Part shown: positions 15,137 to 24,026 of the stretch, in pieces
Layout of the letters: each line of letters starts with the position of its first letter
Numbering within the stretch: the first letter of the stretch is position 1
From: DATEOR01 sp036279015
GTDB taxonomy: Bacteria; Actinomycetota; Thermoleophilia; Gaiellales; Gaiellaceae
Direction of reading: 5' to 3'
NCBI GenBank assembly: GCA_036279015.1
Contig: DASUJY010000074.1
Location: forward strand, 1 to 64,000
Length of the DNA: 64,000 bases
The notes under the pieces: generated by a model
Databases searched by the model: none
What the model saw: only the letters and a program-made list of their open reading frames with translations
Told to the model about the DNA's origin: nothing
Program-made: the position numbers and the translations under genes

Positions 15137-16320
15137 CAGAGCGGCACCGCGGCCGCTTCCGGCTCGACGCGCGGCCCGCGCGGCGCAGGCGGAAGGATCC
15201 AGCTGACAGCGACCGCGAGCGCGGGCCCGGCCGCGGTCGCAAGCACCGCCGTGCGCAGGTCGATCGTGTCCGCGAGCGCGCCGAGCACCAGGGCCGCGAC
15301 GCCGCCGAGGCCGATCGCCAGCCCGATCGAGAGGCCGGAGGCCATTCCGACGCGGGCCGGCATGTACTCCTGGCTCATGACGAGGCTGACACCGAACGTC
15401 CCGATCACCACGGCGCCGGAGAGCGTAACGGCGAACACCCCGAGCGGGCCCCCGACGAGCACGTAGACGAGAATGAGCGGCGTCGCCGCGACGAAGCTGA
15501 ACCGGAGCACCGGGCGGCGCCCGAGGTGGTCGGCGAGCGGGCCGCCGAGCAGGGTGCCGAGCGCGCCGGAGAAGAGGAAGAGCGCGAGGACGAACGTCCC
15601 GTACGCCTCGCCGTGGCCCTTGTGGATCTCCCAGAGCGGGATGAACGTGAAGAGCCCCATGTGGGCGACGCTCCGCAGGCCGACCACCACGAGCAAGAGG
15701 GTCAGCCCCCGCGTCTCCGACTCGACGGCGTAGCGCGTCTCGCGCGCGAAGGGAGCGGGATCGAAGGTGCCGAGGTAGCGGAGCATGTAGACGAGCCCGG
15801 CTGCAACGGCGAAGCCGGGCAGAGCGATGAAGACGCCGCCGTGCAACCCGAGCGTGAGGATGAGTCCCGAGGCATACACAGGGCCGAGGGCAAAGCCGAC
15901 GTTTCCGCCGACGGAGAAGAAGGACATCCCGCTCGCGCGCCGCGATCCGCTCGCATAGCTCGCGAACTTCGAGCCTTCGGGGTGATAGGCGGCGACGCCG
16001 AGCCCTGCCGCAAGGACGGCGAGGAGGACGAACGGATACGACGGCGCAACGGTGGCGGCCGCCATGCCGGTACCCGCGAGCGCGACGCCGGCCGGCAAGA
16101 GCCAGAGGGCCCCGCGGGCGTCGGACCAAAGCCCGAAGGCGGGCTGGATCAGCGAGGAGCTGAACGTCGCCGCCAGGACGAGCGCCGAGGCCATCGTGTA
16201 CGAGAGGTCGAACTCGGCCTTCAGGAAGGGCAGGAGGGCCGGCAGCGATCCCTGCGCGAGATCTGTCGCTAGGTGGCCGGACGAGAGCGCGGCCATCGCC
16301 TTTCTGTCAACGCCGCGCAC
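15136..16320 (-). CDS. MFS transporter, fosmidomycin-resistance (Fsr)-like
   Basis: 394-aa integral membrane protein with about 12 hydrophobic segments. The opening SSGHLATDLAQGSLPALLPFL followed by SSSLIQPAFGLWSDA is characteristic of the Fsr branch of the major facilitator superfamily, drug exporters of the inner membrane. GGPLADHLGRRPVLRF is the cytoplasmic loop motif of the second half. Substrate cannot be predicted. An internal ATG at Met9 is an alternative start. It is coupled with the SCP2 gene downstream. Confidence 0.87.
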   Translation of the reverse strand: MRGVDRKAMAALSSGHLATDLAQGSLPALLPFLKAEFDLSYTMASALVLAATFSSSLIQPAFGLWSDARGALWLLPAGVALAGTGMAAATVAPSYPFVLLAVLAAGLGVAAYHPEGSKFASYASGSRRASGMSFFSVGGNVGFALGPVYASGLILTLGLHGGVFIALPGFAVAAGLVYMLRYLGTFDPAPFARETRYAVESETRGLTLLLVVVGLRSVAHMGLFTFIPLWEIHKGHGEAYGTFVLALFLFSGALGTLLGGPLADHLGRRPVLRFSFVAATPLILVYVLVGGPLGVFAVTLSGAVVIGTFGVSLVMSQEYMPARVGMASGLSIGLAIGLGGVAALVLGALADTIDLRTAVLATAAGPALAVAVSWILPPAPRGPRVEPEAAAVPL

Positions 16321-16344
16321 GAGCGCGAGGATACCCGCGGCACA

Positions 16345-16563
16345 CTAGCCAGACGCATGTCGCGCGATCAGCGCGTAGGCGAGCATCCACTGGGTTTCCA
16401 CGATCTGCTTCCGGTTGTGCTCGAGCGCGCCCGGCGAGGCGAGGAGGCGAAGCGCCTCCCTCTCACGCAGAAGCCCTCCGAGGTGACTCTGGAGGGCTTC
16501 TACCGGGAGAGGGTTTCGCCCGCGAGGGGAGGGTGCGGGCGGAGAGGGTAGAGCTGCGCTCAT
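16345..16563 (-). CDS. Small helical hypothetical protein
   Basis: A 72-aa frame whose C-terminal 50 residues (from VEALQSHLGGLLRERE to KQIVETQWMLAYALIARH) form a plausible amphipathic helical pair and resemble small actinobacterial proteins of unknown function ending in QWELSYALI-like sequences. The N-terminal 20 residues are Pro/Arg-rich and derive from a run of CCCTCTCC-type repeats, so the true start may be further in. Moderate confidence that it is expressed. Confidence 0.5.
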   Translation of the reverse strand: MSAALPSPPAPSPRGRNPLPVEALQSHLGGLLREREALRLLASPGALEHNRKQIVETQWMLAYALIARHASG

Positions 16564-16633
16564 GGCGCACCCTTCTCATCGACCTGGAGGCCAGGTTCCG
16601 TATCCCCCATTCGAGCACAAGGTAGGAAGGTGT

Positions 16634-16648
16634 TCGGATAGCATCCGA
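16634..16648 (+). promoter_or_regulatory. Small palindrome upstream of pepA
   Basis: TCGGATAGCATCCGA is a 6+3+6 inverted repeat 8 bases before the pepA ATG. It could be an operator, and its centre (TAGCAT) resembles a -10 box for a near-leaderless message. Nothing else in the 93-base gap stands out. Confidence 0.3.
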
Positions 16649-16656
16649 CCGCGCCC

Positions 16657-18141
16657 ATGGAGATCGACGTCGTCGACGCATCGCCGGCGGAGGTCGCCGC
16701 GGACGTCCTGGCCTTCGCCGTCCCCGAGCCGATCGAGCTCCCGCCGGCGGGCCAAGAGCTCGACCGGCTGGTCGACGGGGGGATTCAGCACCTGATCGAG
16801 GACGGGGAGCTCAAGGGCGAGCGCGGCCGAGTAACCCTCCTCCACACGCGAGACAAGCTCGGAGCCCATCGGCTCGCGGTCGCCGGCATCGGCGAGACCG
16901 GCGACGCCGACAGCCTCCGGACGGCGGCCGCCGCAATCGCCCGCCGCGCCGGCGACGTGGGCGCGAGCACCATCGCCTGGGTGCTGGCCGAGGACGGGCT
17001 CCCCCCCACCGAGCAGGCGCGCGCAATCGTCGACGGCACCGCCCTCGGCCCCTACGACGCCGGCATCTGGAAGACGAAGGACGAGCACCACGCGCTGGAG
17101 CGGCTCGTTCTCTGCGGGCCGGGAGCGGGCGACACCGCCGAGGAGGCGGGGCGCGCGAACACTGTGGCCGCCTGGACGAACCGCTGCCGTGACCTCGTGA
17201 ACGCACCGCCGAACGTCTGCACCCCGAGCACGCTGGCCGAGTTCGCCGAGGAGACGGCAGGCCGGTTCGAGCACATGAGCGTCTCGGTGCTCGGCCCGGA
17301 CGAGATCCGCGCGGCGGGCATGGGAGCGCTCACCGCGGTCAGCCAGGGGAGCGAAAGCCCGCCGCGGCTGATCACGCTCTCCTACACCCCGCCGAGCCCC
17401 GCGCGCGACGATGCCGTCCTCGGGCTCGTCGGCAAGGCGATCACCTTCGACTCCGGCGGCCTCTCGTTGAAGCCCGCCGACCGCATGGACGAGATGAAGA
17501 CCGACATGGGCGGCGGCGGCGCCGTGCTGGCGGCGCTTGGCGCAATCGCGGAGCTCGAGCTGCCGGTGAAAGTCCTGGGCGTCGTCCCATCGTGCGAGAA
17601 CATGCCGGGTGGCCGCTCCTACCGGCCGGGCGACATCGTCACGGCGCTGAACGGCAAGACGATCGAGGTCACCAACACGGACGCCGAGGGGCGCCTGATC
17701 CTCGCCGACGCGCTCACGCACGCACGCCGCTCCGGCGCCACGCACGTCCTCGACCTCGCCACGCTCACCGGGGCGATCGTGGTCGCCCTCGGCGACTACT
17801 ACGCCGGTCTCTTCGCCAACGACGAGGCCTGGGCGAACGAGATCCGGGCGGCGGCCGAGGAGAGCGGCGATCGCGCCTGGCTGATGCCGCTGCACGAGCG
17901 CTTCCGGCGCTACATCGACTCCGCGTACGCCGACATGAAGAACTCCTCCGAGTACCGGCAGGGCTCGTCGATCCTCGCGGCCCGGTTCCTCCAGGAGTTC
18001 GTCGGCGAGGGCCCATGGGCACACCTCGACATCGCGGGCACCGCCTACCTCGAGCGGGGCCGCGACGACTACTATGGGGCACCCGGCGCGACCGGGTACG
18101 GGGTGCGTCTCCTCGCCGAGCTCGCGCGGCGCTTCTCCTAG
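16657..18141 (+). CDS. pepA: Leucyl aminopeptidase (M17 family)
   Basis: 494-aa cytosolic aminopeptidase with two zinc or manganese ions. The C-terminal catalytic domain carries VGKAITFDSGGLSLKPA, the metal and substrate site DMGGGGAV, and the family signature NTDAEGRLILADAL. HVLDLATLTGAIVVALG and YRQGSSILAARFL complete it. The N-terminal macro-like domain is less conserved, as usual. Full length for the family. It probably functions in peptide turnover. It is followed after 15 nt by an acyl-CoA dehydrogenase gene. Confidence 0.95.
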   Translation: MEIDVVDASPAEVAADVLAFAVPEPIELPPAGQELDRLVDGGIQHLIEDGELKGERGRVTLLHTRDKLGAHRLAVAGIGETGDADSLRTAAAAIARRAGDVGASTIAWVLAEDGLPPTEQARAIVDGTALGPYDAGIWKTKDEHHALERLVLCGPGAGDTAEEAGRANTVAAWTNRCRDLVNAPPNVCTPSTLAEFAEETAGRFEHMSVSVLGPDEIRAAGMGALTAVSQGSESPPRLITLSYTPPSPARDDAVLGLVGKAITFDSGGLSLKPADRMDEMKTDMGGGGAVLAALGAIAELELPVKVLGVVPSCENMPGGRSYRPGDIVTALNGKTIEVTNTDAEGRLILADALTHARRSGATHVLDLATLTGAIVVALGDYYAGLFANDEAWANEIRAAAEESGDRAWLMPLHERFRRYIDSAYADMKNSSEYRQGSSILAARFLQEFVGEGPWAHLDIAGTAYLERGRDDYYGAPGATGYGVRLLAELARRFS

Positions 18142-18156
18142 TGCACTAGCGGACGA

Positions 18157-19290
18157 GTGGACTTCGACCTTTCGGACGACCACGAGCTGCTGCGACAGAC
18201 GGTGCGCGACTTCGCGCAGGAGCGGATCGCGCCCGTCGCCCAAGAGCTCGACCGTGAGCACCGGTTCCCGTACGACATCGTCGCCGCCCTCGGCGAGCTC
18301 GGCCTCATGGGTATCCCGATCCCCGAGGAGCACGGCGGAAGCGGCGGAGACACGCTCGCCTACACCCTGGCGATCGAGGAGCTGACGCGGGTCGACTCGT
18401 CCGTCGCGATCACCGTCGCGGCCCATACGTCGCTCGGGACTCTGCCGATCCTGCGCTTCGGAAGCGACGAGCAGAAGGAGCGGTGGCTGCCCGACCTTGC
18501 CTCGGGACGGCGGCTCGCCGCCTTCGGGCTGACGGAGCCCGAGGCAGGCTCGGATGCGGGAGCGACGCGCACGACGGCCGAGCTCCGCGACGGCAGCTGG
18601 ATCGTCAACGGCTCGAAGATCTTCATCACGAACGCGGGAACGGACATCACGGCGCTCGTGACGATCACCGCCCGCACGGGCGACGACGAGATCTCGAACC
18701 TGATCGTCCCGAACGGGACGGACGGCTACGAGATCTCGGAGCCCATGCGGAAGATGGGCTGGCGCGCGTCGGACACGCGCGAGCTTTCCTTCCGTGACTG
18801 CGGGGTGCCCGAGGAGAACCTGCTCGGCGAGCGCGGCGCCGGGCTGCACCAGTTCCTCGAGATCCTCGACGGCGGTCGGATCTCGGTCGCGGCGATGGGG
18901 CTCGGCCTGGCGGAAGGCGCGTACGACCTCGCATCCGCGTATGCGCGGGAGCGCAGGCAGTTCGGGCAGCCGATCGGGAAGTTCCAGGCGATCCAGTTCC
19001 GTCTCGCGGACATGGCGACCGAGATCGAGGCCGGCCGGAACCTCGTCTACAAGGCCGCCTGGCTCAAGGACGGCGGGCGTGAGTTCGCCCAGGCGGCCGC
19101 GATCGCGAAGCTCTACACCGGCGAGCTGGCGCATCGGGTCGCGAGCGCGGCGGTCCAGATCCACGGCGGGTACGGCTTCATGGACGAGTACGCCATCTCG
19201 CGCCTGTACCGCGACCAGAAGGTGCTCGAGATCGGCGAGGGAACGAACGACATCCAGCGGCTCGTGATCGCCCGCGGGTTGGGCTTCTAG
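18157..19290 (+). CDS. Acyl-CoA dehydrogenase
   Basis: 377-aa FAD enzyme catalysing alpha,beta-dehydrogenation of an acyl-CoA. LTEPEAGSDAG and WIVNGSKIFITNAG are the FAD/substrate signature regions; RRQFGQPIGKFQAIQFRLADM and QIHGGYGFMDEYAISRLYRDQKV follow. The general base is the Glu in GEGTNDIQRLVIAR, the short-chain position. With the nearby leucine genes it could be the isovaleryl-CoA dehydrogenase, but the motifs do not distinguish chain type. The GTG start at 18157 begins MDFDLSDDHELLRQTVRDFA, typical of the family. Confidence 0.93.
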   Translation: MDFDLSDDHELLRQTVRDFAQERIAPVAQELDREHRFPYDIVAALGELGLMGIPIPEEHGGSGGDTLAYTLAIEELTRVDSSVAITVAAHTSLGTLPILRFGSDEQKERWLPDLASGRRLAAFGLTEPEAGSDAGATRTTAELRDGSWIVNGSKIFITNAGTDITALVTITARTGDDEISNLIVPNGTDGYEISEPMRKMGWRASDTRELSFRDCGVPEENLLGERGAGLHQFLEILDGGRISVAAMGLGLAEGAYDLASAYARERRQFGQPIGKFQAIQFRLADMATEIEAGRNLVYKAAWLKDGGREFAQAAAIAKLYTGELAHRVASAAVQIHGGYGFMDEYAISRLYRDQKVLEIGEGTNDIQRLVIARGLGF

Positions 19291-19293
19291 GGC

Positions 19294-19310
19294 CTCGGGG
19301 CCACCCCGAG
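19294..19310 (+). terminator. Terminator-like hairpin after acyl-CoA dehydrogenase
   Basis: CTCGGGG pairs with CCCCGAG around a CCA loop, four bases after the stop codon. There is no T run. The remaining 120 bases before the next gene show nothing further except its ribosome site. Confidence 0.45.
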
Positions 19311-19429
19311 CCACCACCCGCTTTCGAGCGTAACCCCGACATCCGCACTCGTGTCGCGCGGATTGCGTTGGAAGAACGACGGCTCGACCCGCGTCCTGGT
19401 CAGCATCGCACCCGACAAGGGAGGACACC

Positions 19430-19681
19430 TTGCCTCTGTACATGGACGTCCACACGATCGAAGGCGGCGTCTCGGCCGCCGACGTCGCCGAGGCGCACGT
19501 ACGAGACCTGCAGGAGCAGGCCAAGCACGGAGTCGAGTACAAGACCTACTGGGTCGCCGAGGAGGAGGGGAAGATCTTCTGCCTCGTCGACGCTCCCAAT
19601 CCAGAGGCCGCGAACATCGTCCACCGCGAGGCGCACGGGCTCGTCGCGGACGAGGTCTACGAAGTGAAGGAAGGGTCGTAG
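19430..19681 (+). CDS. DUF4242 (SCO4226-like) small protein
   Basis: 83-aa alpha+beta protein. MPLYMDVHTIEGGVSAADVAEAH, VEYKTYWVAEEEGKIFCLVDAP and VHREAHGLVADEVYEV match the DUF4242 family; a Streptomyces member has been described as nickel-binding. The start is TTG 19430, since AAGGGAGG (19417-19424) lies 5 nt before it; ATG 19442 would be 17 nt away and would lose the conserved MPLYMD. Its stop lies in front of the DUF72 gene. Confidence 0.88.
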   Translation: MPLYMDVHTIEGGVSAADVAEAHVRDLQEQAKHGVEYKTYWVAEEEGKIFCLVDAPNPEAANIVHREAHGLVADEVYEVKEGS

Positions 19682-20352
19682 CGCCGGGGCGTCTCTACGC
19701 CGGCTCGTCCGGCTTCTCGTACCCGTCCTGGAGGGACGGCTTCTATCCGGCCGGCGCGAAGCCGGACGAGTTCCTGCGCTTCTACGCCGGCCGGCTGCCG
19801 AGCGTCGAGCTCAACTCGACGTTCTACCGCCTGCCTGCGGAGGAGCAGTTCGAGCGCTGGGCCCAAGAGACCGGGCCCGACTTCCGCTTCGCGGTCACGC
19901 TCGCCCGCCGTTTGACCTCGTTCGGCCGGGTCGAGGGCGTCGACGACGCCGCCCGGACGATCGCGCGGCTCGGCGAGCGGCTCGGGCCGGTCCGCATCAA
20001 GGTGCAGCAGGCCCGCGACGACGGCTTCCTCCGCCTCTTGCTGGACTCGCTCGACTCCGAGCTCCGCTGGGCTCTCGACTTCAGGCACGAGTCGTGGCTC
20101 GACGCCGAGGTGCAGGCCCGCCTGGACGAGCGCGGCGTCGCGCGCGTCGATCGAGAGGACGGAACGGCGGAGTTCCGCTACCTGCGCCTTCGCGACTGCC
20201 CCTACGCCGAGGAGGATCTCGTCGCAGAGGCCGAGCGCATCCGGCGCCTCCTCGATACGGAGCTCGACGTGTACGCCTACTTCCGCCACGAGGACGAGCC
20301 GACGGCCCCGCTCTATGCGGAGCGCCTGCTTGCGCTCGCCGGGGGGCGCTGA
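19675..20352 (+). CDS. DUF72 (YecE-like) family protein; start unresolved
   Basis: About 225-aa TIM-barrel protein of the DUF72/YecE family, function unknown. GRLYAGSSGFSYPSWRDGFYP, VELNSTFYRLPAEEQFERWA, FRFAVTLARRLTS, WALDFRHESWL and the C-terminal VYAYFRHEDEPTAPLYA are diagnostic. The frame has no ATG, GTG or TTG near the expected N-terminus. Where a coupled start would be expected the sequence is GTCGTAGCG, overlapping the previous stop as GTAG rather than GTGA. The coordinates give the conserved part; the true start may be a non-standard codon or has been lost. Other members are about 240 aa. Confidence 0.8.
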   Translation, partial: VVAPGRLYAGSSGFSYPSWRDGFYPAGAKPDEFLRFYAGRLPSVELNSTFYRLPAEEQFERWAQETGPDFRFAVTLARRLTSFGRVEGVDDAARTIARLGERLGPVRIKVQQARDDGFLRLLLDSLDSELRWALDFRHESWLDAEVQARLDERGVARVDREDGTAEFRYLRLRDCPYAEEDLVAEAERIRRLLDTELDVYAYFRHEDEPTAPLYAERLLALAGGR

Positions 20353-20396
20353 AGCATCCGACGGAAGAAAGTGGCCGCCTGGCTCGTCCTGTGTGC

Positions 20397-20579
20397 ATGT
20401 ACAGCCCCCACGCACATATGCAGATCGCTTACCAGCGGCACGAGGACATGCTCCGCCGGGCCGAGCGCGATCGGCTCGCCAGCCTCTTCGAGGACGAGCG
20501 GCCGAGCACGTTCTCCCGCCTGCGGGCGCGCCTCAGCCGCCGGGAAGAGTCTCCGCGTCCGGTCACCTCGCCCTGCTAG
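20397..20579 (+). CDS. Small charged hypothetical protein
   Basis: A 60-aa frame beginning MYSPHAHMQIAYQRHEDMLRRA with an Arg/Glu-rich helical body and a short Ser/Pro tail. Similar short helical proteins starting MYSP or MYPE are common in actinobacteria. No function known. It ends 4 nt inside the convergent threonine ammonia-lyase gene. Confidence 0.5.
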   Translation: MYSPHAHMQIAYQRHEDMLRRAERDRLASLFEDERPSTFSRLRARLSRREESPRPVTSPC

Positions 20580-21769
20580 CGCAGGCGCTCGGCATCGTAG
20601 CCGCGCTCGGCGAGGAACCCGAGCAGCTCGGCGCAGTGCTCTTCGTCGCGGGTCGCCACGGTGAGCTCGACCTCGGTGCCGGTAACCGGTAGGTCCATGC
20701 CTTCGCGGTGGTGCTCGACGGAGACGACGTTGACGCGGCGCTCGGCGATCCGCGCCAGGAGATCTGCGAGGGCTCCCGGCCGGTCGGAGATCCGGGTCCG
20801 CACCACGAGGAAGCGGCCGGCCCGCGTGAGCCCGTGTCGTGCGACCTCGACGAGCATCGACGCGTCGATGTTCCCGCCCGAGAGGAGCGCGCAGGTGGCG
20901 CCGTCGCCTTCGACCTTGCCGGTGAGGAGCGCCGCGACGGATGCCGCGCCGGCGCCTTCGACGACGAGCTTGACGCGCTCGAGCAGGAGGACGATCGCAT
21001 CGGCGATCTCCGCGTCCGTGACCGTCACGACGACGTCGAGCCGATCGGCGAGGATGCTCCTCGTCAACTCGCCCGGCTGCTTTACCGCGATTCCGTCGGC
21101 GATTGTGATCCCGCTCGGCTCGAAGCCGGCGAACGGCGCGCAGGCCGCCGCCTGAACGCCGACGAGACGGATCTCCGGCCGGAGCTCGCGGAGGACGAGC
21201 GCGATGCCCGATGCGAGCCCGCCGCCGCCAATCGGGACGACGAGCGTCTCGATCTCTCCGAGCTGCTCGGCCAGCTCGAGGCCAAGGGTCCCCTGCCCCG
21301 CGACGACTGCCTCGTCCTCGAACGCGTGCACGAACGTGGCACCGGCCGCAGCCCGCTCGCGCGCGGCGTCCTGCGCCTCGTCGAAGCCCTCTCCGGAGAG
21401 GATGACCTCGGCGCCGTAGCTCCGGGTCGCGTCCACCTTCGCCATCGGGGCGTCGAGCGGCATGAAGACCGTTGCCGCCACTCCCGCCTCCCGGGCGGCC
21501 AGCGCGACCGCCTGGCCGTGATTGCCGGCGCTCGCGGTCACAACACCGGCTGCCCGCTCGTCGGCCGACATGGTGGCGAGCTTGTTGACGGCTCCGCGGA
21601 TCTTGAAGGAGCCGGTGCGCTGGAGGTTCTCCGCCTTGAGAAAGACCGGCCGGCCGCTCCGGCGCCCGAGCGTCTCGGACGAGTAGACGGGCGTGACACG
21701 GGCGAGCCGCCGCACGCGCTCGCGCGCCGCCTCGATCTCAGCGAGTGTCGGGCCTGCCGTCGTCTTCAT
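20576..21769 (-). CDS. ilvA: Threonine ammonia-lyase with ACT domain
   Basis: 397-aa PLP enzyme deaminating threonine to 2-oxobutanoate. The PLP lysine lies in GSFKIRGAVNKL. TASAGNHGQAVAL binds the substrate, and GGGGLASGIALVLRE binds the PLP phosphate. A C-terminal ACT domain (RISDRPGALADLLARIAERRVNVVSVEHHR) indicates allosteric control. The single ACT domain and length fit the shorter actinobacterial/TdcB-like form. The first 32 nt overlap the end of meaB. It could feed isoleucine synthesis or threonine breakdown to propionyl-CoA, the latter agreeing with the adjacent meaB. Confidence 0.93.
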   Translation of the reverse strand: MKTTAGPTLAEIEAARERVRRLARVTPVYSSETLGRRSGRPVFLKAENLQRTGSFKIRGAVNKLATMSADERAAGVVTASAGNHGQAVALAAREAGVAATVFMPLDAPMAKVDATRSYGAEVILSGEGFDEAQDAARERAAAGATFVHAFEDEAVVAGQGTLGLELAEQLGEIETLVVPIGGGGLASGIALVLRELRPEIRLVGVQAAACAPFAGFEPSGITIADGIAVKQPGELTRSILADRLDVVVTVTDAEIADAIVLLLERVKLVVEGAGAASVAALLTGKVEGDGATCALLSGGNIDASMLVEVARHGLTRAGRFLVVRTRISDRPGALADLLARIAERRVNVVSVEHHREGMDLPVTGTEVELTVATRDEEHCAELLGFLAERGYDAERLR

Positions 21770-22727
21770 GAACGTGGAACACCTTCTCCATGATCTCGCG
21801 TACCGCCGTCAAGGGGTCGAGCTCGCGGCGCTGAACCTCCTCGAGGAGGCGCCGCAGCTCCGGATCATCGCCGACGGCGAGCTCCAGGTGCGCCTTCGCC
21901 CGCGCGCTCGCAACCGCGAAGACCTCGGCGGCAAGGTTCCGGGCGCGGCGCTCGCCCAGCTGTCCGGCCTCTTCCAGGTACGCGCGGTGCCCCTCGATCT
22001 CGCTCCAGAGCTCGGCGATCCCGTCTTCCTCGACCGCCTCGGTGAGGACGATCGGCGGCTGCCGCTCCCGCTCCGGATCGAGGGCGAGGATCGAACGCAC
22101 CTCGTTCACCATCGTCTTCGCCGCCGGATGACCGCTCTTGTTCACCGCGATCACGTCCGGGATCTCCATGATCCCCGCCTTGAGAGCCTGGATCGAGTCG
22201 CCGGAGCCCGGCATGAGCACGAGCAGGACGGTGTCCGCGATCGAGATGATCTCGACCTCGCTCTGCCCGGCCCCGACCGTTTCGAGGAAGACGAAATCCT
22301 TGCCCGCGGCGTCGAGGACGAGCGTCGCCTGGAGCGTCGCCTCCGCGAGCCCGCCGAGATGACCGCGGGTCCCCATCGAGCGGATGAACACCTCCGGATC
22401 GAGGAAGTGGTCGGCGAGCCGGATGCGGTCGCCGAGAAGCGCGCCCTTCGTGAACGGGCTCGACGGGTCGACGGAGATGACGCCGACCGAGGCGCCCGTC
22501 AGGCGCACGTGCCGGACGACGGCGCTGATCAGGCTCGACTTCCCGACTCCGGGAGGGCCCGTCACGCCGACCACGTACGCCGAGCCGGTCTCGGGGTAAA
22601 GCCGCCGGATGAGGTCGTAGGCGAGCGGATCCGAGCTCTCGACGAGCGTGATCGCGCGAGCGAGGGCGCGGCGCTCGCCTCCGCGAACGCCTTCGACGAG
22701 CGCCTCGACGCTCCACTCCCGGCTCAA
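21738..22727 (-). CDS. meaB: Methylmalonyl-CoA mutase-associated GTPase MeaB (ArgK family)
   Basis: 329-aa G3E-type P-loop GTPase that protects and reloads B12-dependent mutases. Walker A is GPPGVGKSSLI; the switch regions include DPSSPFTKGALLGDRIR and ETVGAGQSE. The G4 motif, normally NKxD, reads N196-K-S-G199, losing the Asp that selects guanine. The TTG start overlaps the upstream exporter stop (TTGA). No mutase subunit is in the window. Propionyl-CoA from threonine (next gene) or branched-chain amino acids would be the metabolic link. Confidence 0.9.
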   Translation of the reverse strand: MSREWSVEALVEGVRGGERRALARAITLVESSDPLAYDLIRRLYPETGSAYVVGVTGPPGVGKSSLISAVVRHVRLTGASVGVISVDPSSPFTKGALLGDRIRLADHFLDPEVFIRSMGTRGHLGGLAEATLQATLVLDAAGKDFVFLETVGAGQSEVEIISIADTVLLVLMPGSGDSIQALKAGIMEIPDVIAVNKSGHPAAKTMVNEVRSILALDPERERQPPIVLTEAVEEDGIAELWSEIEGHRAYLEEAGQLGERRARNLAAEVFAVASARAKAHLELAVGDDPELRRLLEEVQRRELDPLTAVREIMEKVFHVHEDDGRPDTR

Positions 22728-23992
22728 TCGCCGACCGGCTCCGGGCGGGCGCCACGACCGACGATCGTGCGCGCGCCCTCTTCATCCACCCGGCGGGCGA
22801 GCACGAAGCCGACGATCGCAGCCGCGGCGAGCAGGAGCGCGGAGCCCGCCCAGACGGAGCGGGCGCCGAAGGCGTTCGTGAGCGGGCCCGAGACGATCAT
22901 GCCGACGCCGAGAAACGCATATCCGAGGCTCATCACGACCGCGAAGGCCCGGCCGCGCAGGCGATCGGGGGCGCCCCGCTGGACGAGCACCGCGTTCGTG
23001 ACGACCGCGACGCCGTTCCCGGCCCCGGCCGCGACGACGACCGCGGCCGCCACCCAGATGTTCGGCGCCGCGGCCGCCGCACCGAAGCCGAGCGCCATGA
23101 GACCGATCGAGACGCCGTACGGGATCGCCATCCCGCGCTGCTCGATCCAGGTGCCGCCGAAGAGGCTTCCGATCATGAGCCCGACGGCGCCGGCGGCGAC
23201 GAGGAGGCCGTAGCCGAAGTCTCCCGCCGAGAAGACCTCCTTGGCGAGCACGATCTCGGCGACGTTGACCCCGGCCGTCGCGAAGATGGCGATGCTCCAG
23301 GCCACGATGATCGTGAGGAGCGACCTCGACTTGAGAGCGAACGAGAGCCCCTCGACCAGTTCGCGCCAGTGCCCGCGGCTCGGCAGGCGCTCGGCCTCCT
23401 CGAGGCTCTGGCGGATCCTGACGATCAAGAGCGCCGAGACGGCGAAGCTACAGGCGTTCACGAGGTAGGCGGCATCGGGGCTCGCGGCGGCGACGAGGGC
23501 GCCGCCCGCGAAGGCGCCGATCGCCCACGTGAAGTTGTCGGCGGTCTGGAGGAGGCCGTTCGCCTGCGGCAGGTCCCGGTCGGACACGAGGTTGGGAAGG
23601 CCCGCGTACACCGCCGGGCGGAAGACGCTCGTGGCGACGCCGGCCAGGAAGGCGAGGAGCACGATCTGGAGCGCGCTCGTCGCAAACGGCAGCGCGAAGA
23701 AGACCGCCGCACGCGCAAGGTCGGCGAGCACGAGGATCCAGCGGCGGGACACGGCGTCGATCAGCCGGCCGGCGAAGAAGCCGAGCACGACGCTCGGCAG
23801 GAACTCGACGACGAGTAGTGCGCTCACCCACGAAGCGTCGTCCGTGCGGTCGAAGACGTCGACGACGAGAGCCACGGCCGCGAGCCACGTCCCGATGCTC
23901 GAGGCGAGCGTCGCGAAGAAGAGGAGGCGGAATCCTCCGGCCTCCCGCAAGAGCCCGAACCGGGCTGCCCTGCGGGCTCCTGTCACGGTCAC
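22724..23992 (-). CDS. MFS exporter (EntS/MFS_3-like)
   Basis: 422-aa membrane protein with about 12 segments. FRLLFFATLASSIGTWLAAVALVVDVFD, LPSVVLGFFAGRLIDAVSRRW and RPAVYAGLPNLVSDRDLPQANGL are typical of the MFS_3 (enterobactin exporter-like) branch. The substrate is unknown. The GTG at 23992 is chosen as giving a normal short N-terminus; the frame is open to an ATG at 24064, but that would overlap hisC and adds Arg-rich sequence. Downstream it is coupled to meaB. Confidence 0.87.
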   Translation of the reverse strand: MTVTGARRAARFGLLREAGGFRLLFFATLASSIGTWLAAVALVVDVFDRTDDASWVSALLVVEFLPSVVLGFFAGRLIDAVSRRWILVLADLARAAVFFALPFATSALQIVLLAFLAGVATSVFRPAVYAGLPNLVSDRDLPQANGLLQTADNFTWAIGAFAGGALVAAASPDAAYLVNACSFAVSALLIVRIRQSLEEAERLPSRGHWRELVEGLSFALKSRSLLTIIVAWSIAIFATAGVNVAEIVLAKEVFSAGDFGYGLLVAAGAVGLMIGSLFGGTWIEQRGMAIPYGVSIGLMALGFGAAAAAPNIWVAAAVVVAAGAGNGVAVVTNAVLVQRGAPDRLRGRAFAVVMSLGYAFLGVGMIVSGPLTNAFGARSVWAGSALLLAAAAIVGFVLARRVDEEGARTIVGRGARPEPVGD

Positions 23993-24026
23993 AACCGTAA
24001 CAGCGTCGGCGCGTGTCGTTAAGAGC

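Noticed and set aside
16500..16560. GAGAGGG/GAGGGG repeats before pepA as a possible short tandem-repeat array
   Set aside because: The units are irregular and few, and the region may code for the N-terminus of a small protein; not enough to call a repeat family.
16576..19542. 988-aa minus-strand frame across pepA and the acyl-CoA dehydrogenase
   Set aside because: Antisense to two enzymes with intact catalytic motifs; no motif of its own.
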